A stretch of 16,352 nt of DNA. Source: Candidatus Heimdallarchaeota archaeon (lineage in GTDB: Archaea > Asgardarchaeota > Heimdallarchaeia > Heimdallarchaeales > Heimdallarchaeaceae). The stretch is taken from assembly GCA_030603505.1 (NCBI GenBank), contig JAUVXQ010000018.1:1-16352 (forward strand), written 5' to 3'. The notes beneath the pieces are model-generated. The model saw only the letters and a program-made list of their open reading frames with translations, was not told the origin of the DNA and did not search any database. The first letter of the stretch is position 1; the number at the start of each line of letters is the position of its first letter. This document shows positions 1 to 6,364 of this stretch, in pieces. The translations under genes and the position numbers were made by a program.

Positions 1-1111
1 CTGGAGATGAGGTGTTTAAAATATAAAAATCACTATTTTCTTTTTCTACAATCCTATCAAAATCGAAATATTTGTTAAGTAATGTTTCTCCATATCCTTT
101 TAGATCATTAGGTCCAGGGCACAATACATAATCGCTATTAAGTTCCTTAATAATTTTCACGGCTTTTTCATAGTCGGAAGTTCTTCCTTTCGATGTTAAG
201 TTCCCACAATGGACAATCAAGTTAGGTTTAGTGAGCTTTACTAAATTCAATCCTTTTTCCAATAGCGTTTCATTTGGTTTCCAGACAGTTCCAATATCTG
301 TTCCGCTAATTTGAGCAATTCTTAGCCAGACACCACCAGCTGAATTTACCATTCGAAACCGTCTGGTTATTGTTTTAACTTCTTGAAGCAACGTGCTTCC
401 TTTAATATCTTTAATCTGGACTTTTACATCTTCTTTAGGTGTGATTTCAACATAATTAAATGTTCTAGGACCACCACTCCTAGTTTTATAGCTCGACATT
501 GTTCCAGCTGATATTATTATTGTATCCTCAACTTTAGATACATTGGGATGGTGTTTGTGTCCTGTAAAAACAGCGTCTACCCCGTAATCTAGCAGAAGAG
601 AGAGCATATCACCTGCATCAACAGCATTTGATCTTTCTCTCCCAGTTTTTGCAATTGGAAGAAGATGATGATGAAATGCAACAATTTTGATTCTGTCTTC
701 ACTATATTTTGACAGAATTTTCTTAGCGTAATCTAATGCTTCTCGTCCAAACCTTCCTTCATCTCTATCTGGAACACACGAATCAAGTCCAACTAAAAGT
801 ATATCATCAGTCACCTCAAAAAATTCTCTAGGACCAACAGTTTCTTCCCAAACATCTGATCCTCCATTTTTGCTATCATGGTTACCTATTATCCAATAGA
901 TTTTCTCAGAAGGAATCTGTGTCCTTAAATTGTTTGCAAGTTCATAATCTTGTCTCAAACCATCTTGTGTTAAATCACCGGTAAAAATGCAAAAATCATG
1001 AGGGATATGTTTCATTGTTTCGATCATCGTATTATAATCTCTAGGAATAAATTGTGGTCTTGTTGTAATATGAGCGTCACTTATGTGAACTATCCTAATG
1101 GGAGAAGCCAT
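1..1111 (-). CDS. Tandem calcineurin-like metallophosphoesterase (3' end cut by window)
   Basis: The frame is open from an ATG at 1111 to the window edge, giving 370 visible residues and no stop. The first domain (about residues 5-215) carries the full class III cyclic-phosphodiesterase-like metal set: ISDAH near the N-terminus, TGDLTQDG, GNHD, a HHH cluster and GHKHH. This predicts a cytoplasmic dinuclear-metal phosphodiesterase or phosphatase; the substrate cannot be read. After a linker, a second copy starts near residue 265 with ISGTD, GNLTSKG and PGPND in the places of ISDAH, GDLTQDG and GNHD, so its metal ligands are altered. The gene is divergent from the CBS-domain gene, with 107 bases between the two starts. 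No signal peptide is visible. The family call is firm; the function is open because the second half is incomplete. Confidence 0.88.
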   Translation of the reverse strand, partial: MASPIRIVHISDAHITTRPQFIPRDYNTMIETMKHIPHDFCIFTGDLTQDGLRQDYELANNLRTQIPSEKIYWIIGNHDSKNGGSDVWEETVGPREFFEVTDDILLVGLDSCVPDRDEGRFGREALDYAKKILSKYSEDRIKIVAFHHHLLPIAKTGRERSNAVDAGDMLSLLLDYGVDAVFTGHKHHPNVSKVEDTIIISAGTMSSYKTRSGGPRTFNYVEITPKEDVKVQIKDIKGSTLLQEVKTITRRFRMVNSAGGVWLRIAQISGTDIGTVWKPNETLLEKGLNLVKLTKPNLIVHCGNLTSKGRTSDYEKAVKIIKELNSDYVLCPGPNDLKGYGETLLNKYFDFDRIVEKENSDFYILNTSSP

Positions 1112-1181
1112 TGTATGAACTTAACTTAGATAATACTAATAATCTTTTCCGATACTTTCAGTTTTTTTAACAAATAGTATA

Positions 1182-1194
1182 CGAAATCTTTAAT
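1182..1194 (+). promoter_or_regulatory. BRE/TATA promoter of the CBS-domain gene (leaderless)
   Basis: CGAAAT followed by CTTTAAT lies 25-31 bases before the ATG at 1219, the normal distance between an archaeal TATA box and its transcription start. The mRNA is therefore probably leaderless. The same GAAAnnTTTAAT-type block recurs ahead of other genes in this window. Confidence 0.5.
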
Positions 1195-1218
1195 TGTCAT
1201 AGTTAAACACTTTATTTG

Positions 1219-1602
1219 ATGAGTATTAAAACATTCGAAAAAGAGAATCCTGTTACTAGTGTAATGACTAAAGGAGTGTTATACGTTGAATTTTCAAAAA
1301 CTCTAAGAGAAGCAATAATTGTTATGGCAGATTTTGATATTGGTTCTCTAATTGTTGCTGACAACGGTGAACCTAAAGGTATTATCACTTCTAAGGATAT
1401 AATGAAAATATTAGCTAAAAAAGAAGATGTAGATAAAATACTTGTAAAGGATGTAATGCAATCACCTCTCATAAAAATAGCTTCTTTTGAAACAATATCA
1501 ACAGCATTAATCAAGATGTCTGAGCAGAAAATCAATCATTTAATTGTAGTTGATGGTGACAAAATAATAGGAATGATTAACCCTATCAATTTGCTAGCAT
1601 AA
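1219..1602 (+). CDS. Two-CBS-domain protein
   Basis: This 127-residue protein consists of a CBS pair. The first CBS domain spans about residues 8-62 (VTSVMTKGV, then IGSLIVADNGEPKGIITSKD) and the second about 70-127 (VKDVMQSPL, then INHLIVVDGDKIIGMI). CBS pairs bind adenosine nucleotides or related ligands and usually act as regulatory modules. Here there is no attached effector domain, so it probably works as a free-standing sensor subunit; the partner is unknown. A TTG lies directly before the ATG, but the ATG sits at the right distance from the TATA box for a leaderless transcript and is preferred. It is divergent from the metallophosphoesterase gene and followed by a T6 run. Confidence 0.9.
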   Translation: MSIKTFEKENPVTSVMTKGVLYVEFSKTLREAIIVMADFDIGSLIVADNGEPKGIITSKDIMKILAKKEDVDKILVKDVMQSPLIKIASFETISTALIKMSEQKINHLIVVDGDKIIGMINPINLLA

Positions 1603-1604
1603 AC

Positions 1605-1610
1605 TTTTTT
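1605..1610 (+). terminator. T-tract terminator after the CBS gene
   Basis: Six T residues begin two bases after the TAA stop. Archaeal RNA polymerase terminates at such runs without needing a hairpin. The assignment rests on position and composition only. Confidence 0.4.
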
Positions 1611-1687
1611 AGTAAAAATTAGAAGACAATGTACTCGAAAGAGTTAAAATCTTACTTAATTAATCATTATGTTCAGAGAGTGATTGT

Positions 1688-2794
1688 TTGGTCGACCCCG
1701 ATCCTATTTCAGCATCCGATGCAATAAGAAAAAAACAAAAACTCAAAATAGTTTTAACAACAATTGGTGAGAGTTTAGTAAGATTCTTTAAGGAAAGAAT
1801 TTCAGAAAAAATAGGGCAAAGACCTTCTTACATCTCAATTAATGATGTCAACGCCAAAGAAATTGGAACGTCAAAATCTAAAGTTTTTATAGTAACCTAC
1901 TATCTAAGTTCGGATTGTGGTGACCAAGAAGTTAATTTAGTCGTTAAATTTTCTGCAAATGAAGAAAGATATTATAAAGAGATAGACAATTACAAATTAT
2001 TTTCCGATATTCCTCAACGTCACCCTGGAATATATATGCCTTTGATTGTTTACAAGAGTCCAACAAATCGTTGCATTATCTATGAAGGTGTGAGTGGTAA
2101 AAATTTCAGAGAATCAAAACTTGATAAAAACTTCAAGCACCACTTAGCTGGGCAGACCCTGTCAGCGATTCATGGTATGGAAAAGGGGGTAATCGATTCT
2201 GATCCATATAAAAAACTCGTTCTCTACCTAATCTCAACCTTTGATTCACCAGAGATAGAAGAAACTATATTAGATCTTATACTTCCTTCATTACGTTCTC
2301 TTGAGAAGTCTCAAGGCTCAACAACAATCCATGGTGATTTTCATCAAGGAAATATTCTTTTTTCCTCTGAAATTATAGATAATAGCAAACAAGAAACCAG
2401 CAAAAATCCACCTAAAATAAAGACATTTTTCATTGATCCTGAATTTGCGATGTCAGGAAGGGATAGATGTGAAGATATAGGAACTTTTTTTGCAAAACCA
2501 ACTATCATAGAATTCAGAAAATATCAAACTGTTGATGATACCAAGAAGAACTTAATAGCATTTTTAAAAGGCTATGATCATATATTAACGCAGATGAAAG
2601 CTGGATATGGTCTTTTGGATTTATATCCTTCAGAACTCACTATTGATTTTCATATAGCATCCTTCATTTTATACGACATAAGTACTCAAGTTCATAATAA
2701 GAAAAAAGATATAGATTCGAAAGAAATACAAGAAGATTTGAAACTTCTAAAAATTATTTTAAAAGAAAAGCCATTCCAAGGCATACTGAAATAA
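1688..2794 (+). CDS. APH-fold kinase, methylthioribose-kinase-like
   Basis: This 368-residue protein belongs to the aminoglycoside phosphotransferase / choline kinase superfamily. The catalytic loop reads HGDFHQGN (residues 215-222; D217 is the predicted base and N222 a Mg ligand), and the second metal motif is IDPEF (D250, E252) followed by a segment containing EDIGTFF. The DPEF wording and the following DIG are typical of 5-methylthioribose kinases, which phosphorylate methylthioribose in methionine salvage, so that is the best specific guess. No other salvage gene is nearby, so a different small-molecule alcohol substrate remains possible. The start is a TTG: the only nearby upstream ATG (1669) is in another frame and stops at once, while GAGAG at 1676-1680 lies seven bases before the TTG. 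It converges on an unknown gene at 2821. Confidence 0.8.
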   Translation: MVDPDPISASDAIRKKQKLKIVLTTIGESLVRFFKERISEKIGQRPSYISINDVNAKEIGTSKSKVFIVTYYLSSDCGDQEVNLVVKFSANEERYYKEIDNYKLFSDIPQRHPGIYMPLIVYKSPTNRCIIYEGVSGKNFRESKLDKNFKHHLAGQTLSAIHGMEKGVIDSDPYKKLVLYLISTFDSPEIEETILDLILPSLRSLEKSQGSTTIHGDFHQGNILFSSEIIDNSKQETSKNPPKIKTFFIDPEFAMSGRDRCEDIGTFFAKPTIIEFRKYQTVDDTKKNLIAFLKGYDHILTQMKAGYGLLDLYPSELTIDFHIASFILYDISTQVHNKKKDIDSKEIQEDLKLLKIILKEKPFQGILK

Positions 2795-2820
2795 AAAAAT
2801 AGAAGGATTAAATGATAAAC

Positions 2821-3279
2821 TCATTTTATAAAAGATTTAGATAATGCCCATTTAGTTCTCACAAGGTTCAACAATTCAAAGTATAATGTGCTTTCAGACG
2901 TTGATATAAGCTCTAGACCGCTGGTCTTAGGGTTATATGACACAACCACAAAAAAGTTATCATTTTGATAAGTAATTTCTACTAAAGCTGTTATACTTTC
3001 GATTATAGATAAATCTTCAAAAACATTGTTAATTGAAGTCAAAGTGTCAATAATTTGAAGATTGTCTCTACCTGATATTTGCTCTAAAATAACCATTTCA
3101 GATTTAAATTGCCCTATTGCCATTGAATTATTAAAAATACTTTCAAGTTCTGCTCTCTTATCTTCAGTAACGTACTCAAACTCTATTTGAATGGTTTGTA
3201 CATTCCCCAAATAGTTGATTCTTTGCAATTGATTTGCAAGGTGATATATCTCGTGAGAGCTATCACTCACTCGTGCCAA
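2821..3279 (-). CDS. Hypothetical protein, 152 aa
   Basis: I do not recognise this protein. It is soluble, with no signal peptide, membrane helix or cysteine pair. Secondary structure looks alternating: an N-terminal helix (SSHEIYHLANQLQRI), then strands and helices with a clear strand pair near residues 105-120 (NNFFVVVSYNP-like wording). The TTG start is supported by GAGTGATG about six bases upstream, and by a BRE/TATA block at 3320-3330 that would give a short leader. A GTG three codons later is an alternative. It converges on the kinase gene with 26 bases between them, so shared regulation is unlikely. The long open frame plus promoter and SD make it a real gene; no function is proposed. 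Confidence 0.65.
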   Translation of the reverse strand: MARVSDSSHEIYHLANQLQRINYLGNVQTIQIEFEYVTEDKRAELESIFNNSMAIGQFKSEMVILEQISGRDNLQIIDTLTSINNVFEDLSIIESITALVEITYQNDNFFVVVSYNPKTSGLELISTSESTLYFELLNLVRTKWALSKSFIK

Positions 3280-3319
3280 ATTTACATCACTCTGAAAAAC
3301 ATAAAGCAGCTTGTATAAT

Positions 3320-3330
3320 ATTAAAGTTTC
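3320..3330 (-). promoter_or_regulatory. BRE/TATA promoter of the 152-aa gene
   Basis: On the minus strand the block reads GAAAC followed by TTTAAT. It lies 41-51 bases before the TTG at 3279, which predicts a transcription start near 3297 and a leader of about 18 bases that contains the Shine-Dalgarno sequence. Confidence 0.45.
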
Positions 3331-3508
3331 TACTAGTTCAGCAAAAACCCACTAATACCGACACAAATTTCAAAGTTTTGAATTAACCATTAATACACCA
3401 GTAAAATGTGCTTCAATATCAAAATAATCCGCGGAGAATTTGACTAGAAGATTTAATAATAGGATTGTATGATATATTACTTAGAAAGAAAGTTAGGGGG
3501 CAAAAAAA

Positions 3509-3730
3509 TTGAAAGAAGATTTACCTCTTTCGGGCAAAAAATTATTATCTATTTTGGAAATTAAAGGTCCATTAACACAAAAACAATTAATCAAGGCGTC
3601 AGAGATCCCTGCAAGAACTGCACGTTATGCGCTAAGAAGGCTCATTGAGATGGGACTCATAATTAAACGATGCAATCTAAGCGATATGAGGAGCGTTTAT
3701 TACTTTTTAGTAACAATAAATCAAAATTAA
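3509..3730 (+). CDS. Small winged-helix DNA-binding protein (MarR/ArsR-like)
   Basis: A 73-residue protein made almost entirely of a winged helix-turn-helix. Helix 1 is SGKKLLSILEIKG, helix 2 TQKQLIKASE, the recognition helix PARTARYALRRLIEMG, and the wing LIIKRCNLSDMRSVYYFLV. This architecture matches short archaeal MarR/ArsR-type regulators or general DNA-binding proteins. There is no ligand domain and no obvious metal-binding cysteine cluster (one Cys only). The start is TTG, fixed by a G5 tract at 3496-3500 eight bases upstream. It precedes the thioredoxin-reductase-like gene in the same direction but is separated from it by T runs and a new TATA box, so the two are probably separate units. 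Confidence 0.8.
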   Translation: MKEDLPLSGKKLLSILEIKGPLTQKQLIKASEIPARTARYALRRLIEMGLIIKRCNLSDMRSVYYFLVTINQN

Positions 3731-3736
3731 CTCCTC

Positions 3737-3753
3737 CCTTTTTCTTATTTTTA
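3737..3753 (+). terminator. T-rich terminator after the winged-helix gene
   Basis: Directly after the TAA stop the DNA runs through two T5 tracts in a pyrimidine-rich stretch. It has no strong hairpin and fits archaeal T-tract termination. Confidence 0.4.
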
Positions 3754-3796
3754 AATTTAGAGTAATGGAATGACATATGTCACTTTTTAATAGATA

Positions 3797-3810
3797 CCTT
3801 TATTTTAAAT
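3797..3810 (+). promoter_or_regulatory. TATA box of the thioredoxin-reductase-like gene (leaderless)
   Basis: TTTATTTTAAATTG is centred about 26 bases before the ATG at 3829, and no Shine-Dalgarno sequence precedes that ATG. This points to a leaderless transcript and favours the ATG over the TTG nine bases earlier. Confidence 0.45.
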
Positions 3811-3828
3811 TGAGCGAGTTTGATAAAT

Positions 3829-4818
3829 ATGTTAAGTAATGATTGTGACCTAGCTGTTATTGGTGCTGGTATAACAGGACTTTCTGCCGCTATAGGAGCT
3901 CATTTTCGAAACCCTACATTAAAAATAAAAGTTTTTGGTTTCCCTTTTGACTCAAATACTGCTAAAAAGGGAGAATTGCGAAATTTTCCAGGTTGGGATG
4001 AAATTATTGGATTAGACTTGATTCAAGGAGTAGTTGACCATACAGATAAATTCCATATGGAATCCATGATAGATCTAACACACGAAACAGCGAAAGAGGG
4101 GAATCAGGAACTAAACAAAGAAATAAAAACAATTGAAAAGGTAGATTCCCAAGTCACAGCTATATCTAAAACTGATGAAGGTTTTGATATTTCAACTGAC
4201 GATTCCAATGTTAAAGCTAGAGCAATTATCTTAGCTTCAGGTTGTCCGGATTTGAAATATAGCTTAAAGGGGGAAAAAGAGTTAGAACATAAAGGAGTTT
4301 CTCATTGCGCTGTATGTGATGGTGCGCTGTTTAGAGGAAAAAAGGTTTGTATTGTAGGAGATGGGAATATTGCTGCACGGGGTGCATTATTTCTTCATAA
4401 ATATTGCAGAAAAATAACTATTTTATGCCCCAATTCTCAATTTGATTGCGATTCAAAACACAAGTACAAATTGTTAAAATCAGGAAAAGTTAAAGTTATT
4501 CTCAATGTGAAGAATATTGAAATTTTAGGTGCCCAAATAGTTGAAAGTGTAAAGTTTCAAGTGGATAATGAAGAGCAAACAATATCGGTTTACGGAGTTT
4601 TTGTTGAACTTAAAGATAAACCTGATTTAATGTTATTCAAGAATATGAACATTGAGACAAATGACCAGAATTTTATCAAAGTAGACCAAAAAAATTCGAC
4701 TAATCTAGAAGGTGTCTTTGCTGCTGGAACAGTTAGAGGGGAAATGGAATATGCACCTGTGGTGATGGGTGATGGTTATAAAGCAGGTGTAAATGCTGCA
4801 AACTTTTTAACAAAATAA
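3829..4818 (+). CDS. Thioredoxin-reductase-like FAD flavoprotein with altered pyridine-nucleotide motif
   Basis: A 329-residue class II pyridine nucleotide-disulfide oxidoreductase. In order it shows an N-terminal FAD-binding GAGITGLSAA, an NFPG segment, the redox-active pair CAVCDG (C160 and C163, as in thioredoxin reductase), a second Rossmann motif GDGNIAARGA, and a C-terminal GVFAAGTVRG. Known thioredoxin reductases pass electrons from NADPH through FAD to the CxxC and then to thioredoxin. Two features are odd. The HRRxxxR motif that grips the NADPH phosphate is replaced by a CPNSQF segment, and the FAD-contacting Asp of GVFAAGD is Thr. The electron donor may therefore be NADH, F420H2 or something else. 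The next gene encodes a LmbE-type deacetylase, but that gene has its own upstream TATA-like DNA. Confidence 0.85.
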   Translation: MLSNDCDLAVIGAGITGLSAAIGAHFRNPTLKIKVFGFPFDSNTAKKGELRNFPGWDEIIGLDLIQGVVDHTDKFHMESMIDLTHETAKEGNQELNKEIKTIEKVDSQVTAISKTDEGFDISTDDSNVKARAIILASGCPDLKYSLKGEKELEHKGVSHCAVCDGALFRGKKVCIVGDGNIAARGALFLHKYCRKITILCPNSQFDCDSKHKYKLLKSGKVKVILNVKNIEILGAQIVESVKFQVDNEEQTISVYGVFVELKDKPDLMLFKNMNIETNDQNFIKVDQKNSTNLEGVFAAGTVRGEMEYAPVVMGDGYKAGVNAANFLTK

Positions 4819-4819
4819 C

Positions 4820-4826
4820 TTTTTTT
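4820..4826 (+). terminator. T7 terminator after the flavoprotein gene
   Basis: A run of seven T residues begins two bases after the stop codon, as expected of archaeal T-tract terminators. A TATA-like stretch for the next gene follows within 20 bases. Confidence 0.45.
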
Positions 4827-4865
4827 CGGAATACTTATTTATTTCTTTATTTTCTTATTTCTTTA

Positions 4866-5516
4866 ATGAGGATATCATTCATATTTTCCCATCCTGATGA
4901 TGAATCTTTAAGCGCAGGTGGTACAATAGCAAAATACGTAAAAAGGGGTTATATAATTTCAACATTATGTTTAACATCAACACCTGAACGCAAAAGTGAA
5001 TATTTTCAAGCAGTCAAAATTCTTGGTGTAAAAAAACCAGTTATCTACGATTTTCAAGAGGTTAAATCAGATATAAGAGCGATAAAAGAGAAGTTAATCG
5101 GCTATCTTTTAGAATTTAGACCTGAAGTGATAGTTACTCATACAAAGGAAGACTATCATTTAGATCATCAATCAGCTTTCGATGTAGTATTAGAAGCAAT
5201 AGAATGGGCAGCTCATATAACACAATATCCGAATGCACATCTTGTTTCTAGATTATACACTGCTGAAACTACTGTTTTAATTCCTAATCCACATATTTTA
5301 GTAGATATAAGTGATACTTATACGTTAAAGGAAAAGGCGATAGGTTGCTACAAAAGTCAGCTGTCAAAAGGAGGAGAGGATTTCTACATAAAATTCCATA
5401 AGTACCGAACACTTATGAGGGGAACTCAAGCTTCAACAGAGCATGCTGAAGCATATAAACAGATTTCTCTAAAGAAGAATAGTCCTTTTTACGAAAAAAA
5501 ATGTTCAGAGCTTTGA
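4866..5516 (+). CDS. LmbE / PIG-L family zinc N-deacetylase
   Basis: A 216-residue PIG-L-type deacetylase, close to the usual family length. The N-terminal motif is SHPDDE (H9, D12 and E13 form the zinc and catalytic site, followed by SAGGTI), and the downstream motif is THTKEDYHLDH (H92 to H101, with H101 the expected third zinc ligand). The family removes acetyl groups from N-acetylglucosamine units, as in GPI-anchor, mycothiol (MshB) and bacillithiol (BshB) synthesis and archaeal chitin degradation. The actual substrate cannot be read here. There is no signal peptide, so it acts in the cytosol. The ATG lacks a Shine-Dalgarno sequence and lies behind the T/A-rich block at about 4833-4843, suggesting a leaderless message. 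It follows a thioredoxin-reductase-like gene. Confidence 0.87.
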   Translation: MRISFIFSHPDDESLSAGGTIAKYVKRGYIISTLCLTSTPERKSEYFQAVKILGVKKPVIYDFQEVKSDIRAIKEKLIGYLLEFRPEVIVTHTKEDYHLDHQSAFDVVLEAIEWAAHITQYPNAHLVSRLYTAETTVLIPNPHILVDISDTYTLKEKAIGCYKSQLSKGGEDFYIKFHKYRTLMRGTQASTEHAEAYKQISLKKNSPFYEKKCSEL

Positions 5517-5558
5517 AAGATACACTAAACTAGATTCCCTTGAAAAATAAATGAAAGA

Positions 5559-5636
5559 TGGCGGGCCAGGCAGGACTTGAACCTGCGATACCCTGCTCCG
5601 CAAGCAGGTGCCTTATCCAGGCTAGACTACTGGCCC
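5559..5636 (-). tRNA. tRNA-Arg (anticodon GCG), CCA encoded
   Basis: A complete cloverleaf on the minus strand with no intron. The acceptor is GGGCCAG paired with CTGGCCC, the D arm follows a TA spacer, the anticodon stem is CCTGC/GCAGG around the loop TTGCGGA (anticodon GCG, reading CGC/CGU arginine codons), and the T arm is GCAGG-TTCAAGT-CCTGC. The discriminator is G, and the 3' CCA is in the DNA. A TATA-like AAATATAAAG on the minus strand near 5680-5690 could serve as its promoter, with a short 5' leader for RNase P to remove. Confidence 0.96.
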
Positions 5637-5759
5637 AAAATGCAGAGTCAAACTTAGACTATTCCTTACTTTTTTCTCTCCTCTTTATATTTTTTGATTT
5701 AATTGATTCCTAGAACACTTAAAATTCTAACAAAATCAATTTAGAAATATGGCTCTTGA

Positions 5760-6125
5760 TCACGCTAGAGGGTTTATCTCTGCATATGTCCTAATGATTT
5801 CAAGTTTGTGTTTGATATCAGCTCTTTTTTTATAATAATCCCAGACTGGTATCTCTTTCAAACCTTTTTCATTTAAAATAGTCATATTAGTTATAGATAT
5901 TTGATTGTCCGAACTAATATTAAGTTTACACTCTTCATCCAACTTCTCAACCATTAACTGAATCCGAATGTAATGATTCATAAGATGATAGCCATTCCAA
6001 AGTTCCTTGAAAATATCAGCAAATGAGATTTCATTTTTTTCTTTAAGGATTTGTTCTATGTGTTCTTCTATTGCACGTTTTTCAATCTCAGAAAGTTCTT
6101 CTTTGCCACTCCATACATTTGACAT
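5760..6125 (-). CDS. Hypothetical protein, 121 aa, possibly winged-helix
   Basis: I do not recognise this protein. It is charged and soluble, with no signal peptide or membrane helix. The N-terminal 30 residues form an acidic amphipathic helix (EELSEIEKRAIEEHIEQI). Residues about 33-80 then alternate helix (ISFADIFKELW), helix (MNHYIRIQLMVEKLDEE) and a short hairpin (CKLNISSDNQISI), which looks like a winged-helix fold, but no known motif confirms this. A basic C-terminal helix follows. The ATG at 6125 lies just downstream of a TATA-like TATTTAAA (6156-6163 on the plus strand), giving a nearly leaderless message. The gene stops about 120 bases before the tRNA-Arg on the same strand. Confidence 0.65.
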   Translation of the reverse strand: MSNVWSGKEELSEIEKRAIEEHIEQILKEKNEISFADIFKELWNGYHLMNHYIRIQLMVEKLDEECKLNISSDNQISITNMTILNEKGLKEIPVWDYYKKRADIKHKLEIIRTYAEINPLA

Positions 6126-6155
6126 TGATTTTCATTGAAGTAAGACAAAAGAACC

Positions 6156-6163
6156 TATTTAAA
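6156..6163 (-). promoter_or_regulatory. TATA box of the 121-aa gene
   Basis: TTTAAATA on the minus strand lies 31-38 bases before the ATG at 6125, so transcription should begin only a few bases ahead of the start codon. Confidence 0.45.
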
Positions 6164-6230
6164 CACCACAAAAAAGGTGGAATAAAGAAAGAATGTATTT
6201 ATGTAATTTCAGTCAATTTTTCAAAGTGCG

Positions 6231-6242
6231 GAAAACTTTAAT
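6231..6242 (+). promoter_or_regulatory. Possible distal BRE/TATA element
   Basis: GAAAACTTTAAT matches the recurrent promoter wording of this window but sits more than 120 bases before the next start codon. It may be an alternative distal promoter of the PLP enzyme gene or a chance match. Confidence 0.3.
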
Positions 6243-6286
6243 TCTTAAATTGGACTACTTCTCAAAAGATTTTTTTTGCTTCTCAC

Positions 6287-6303
6287 GGGAAATTTTATTA
6301 ATA
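6287..6303 (+). promoter_or_regulatory. Proximal BRE/TATA promoter of the PLP enzyme gene
   Basis: GGGAAA followed by TTTTATTAATA predicts a transcription start near 6325. The message would then begin directly with the perfect hairpin at 6328-6346, followed by the Shine-Dalgarno sequence and the ATT start. Confidence 0.5.
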
Positions 6304-6327
6304 GCCCATTCGAATTTTCAATCGAGT

Positions 6328-6346
6328 TGCAAAGATTTTCTTTGCA
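6328..6346 (+). promoter_or_regulatory. Perfect 7-bp stem-loop at the predicted mRNA 5' end
   Basis: TGCAAAG (6328-6334), loop ATTTT, then CTTTGCA (6340-6346). The hairpin ends six bases before the GAGGTGA Shine-Dalgarno element (6352-6358) of the PLP enzyme gene. It could stabilise the 5' end or tune ribosome access; no known riboswitch is recognised. Confidence 0.5.
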
Positions 6347-6364
6347 GAAATGAGGTGAAGGCTT

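Noticed and set aside
1212..1535. Open frame of 107 codons antisense to the CBS gene
   Set aside because: It is a mirror of a well-supported CBS-pair gene, with composition explained by the complementary strand.
6164..6180. Short inverted repeat CCAC...GTGG around an A-rich spacer
   Set aside because: Only a 4-bp stem, with no T run and no position relative to a gene that would suggest a function.
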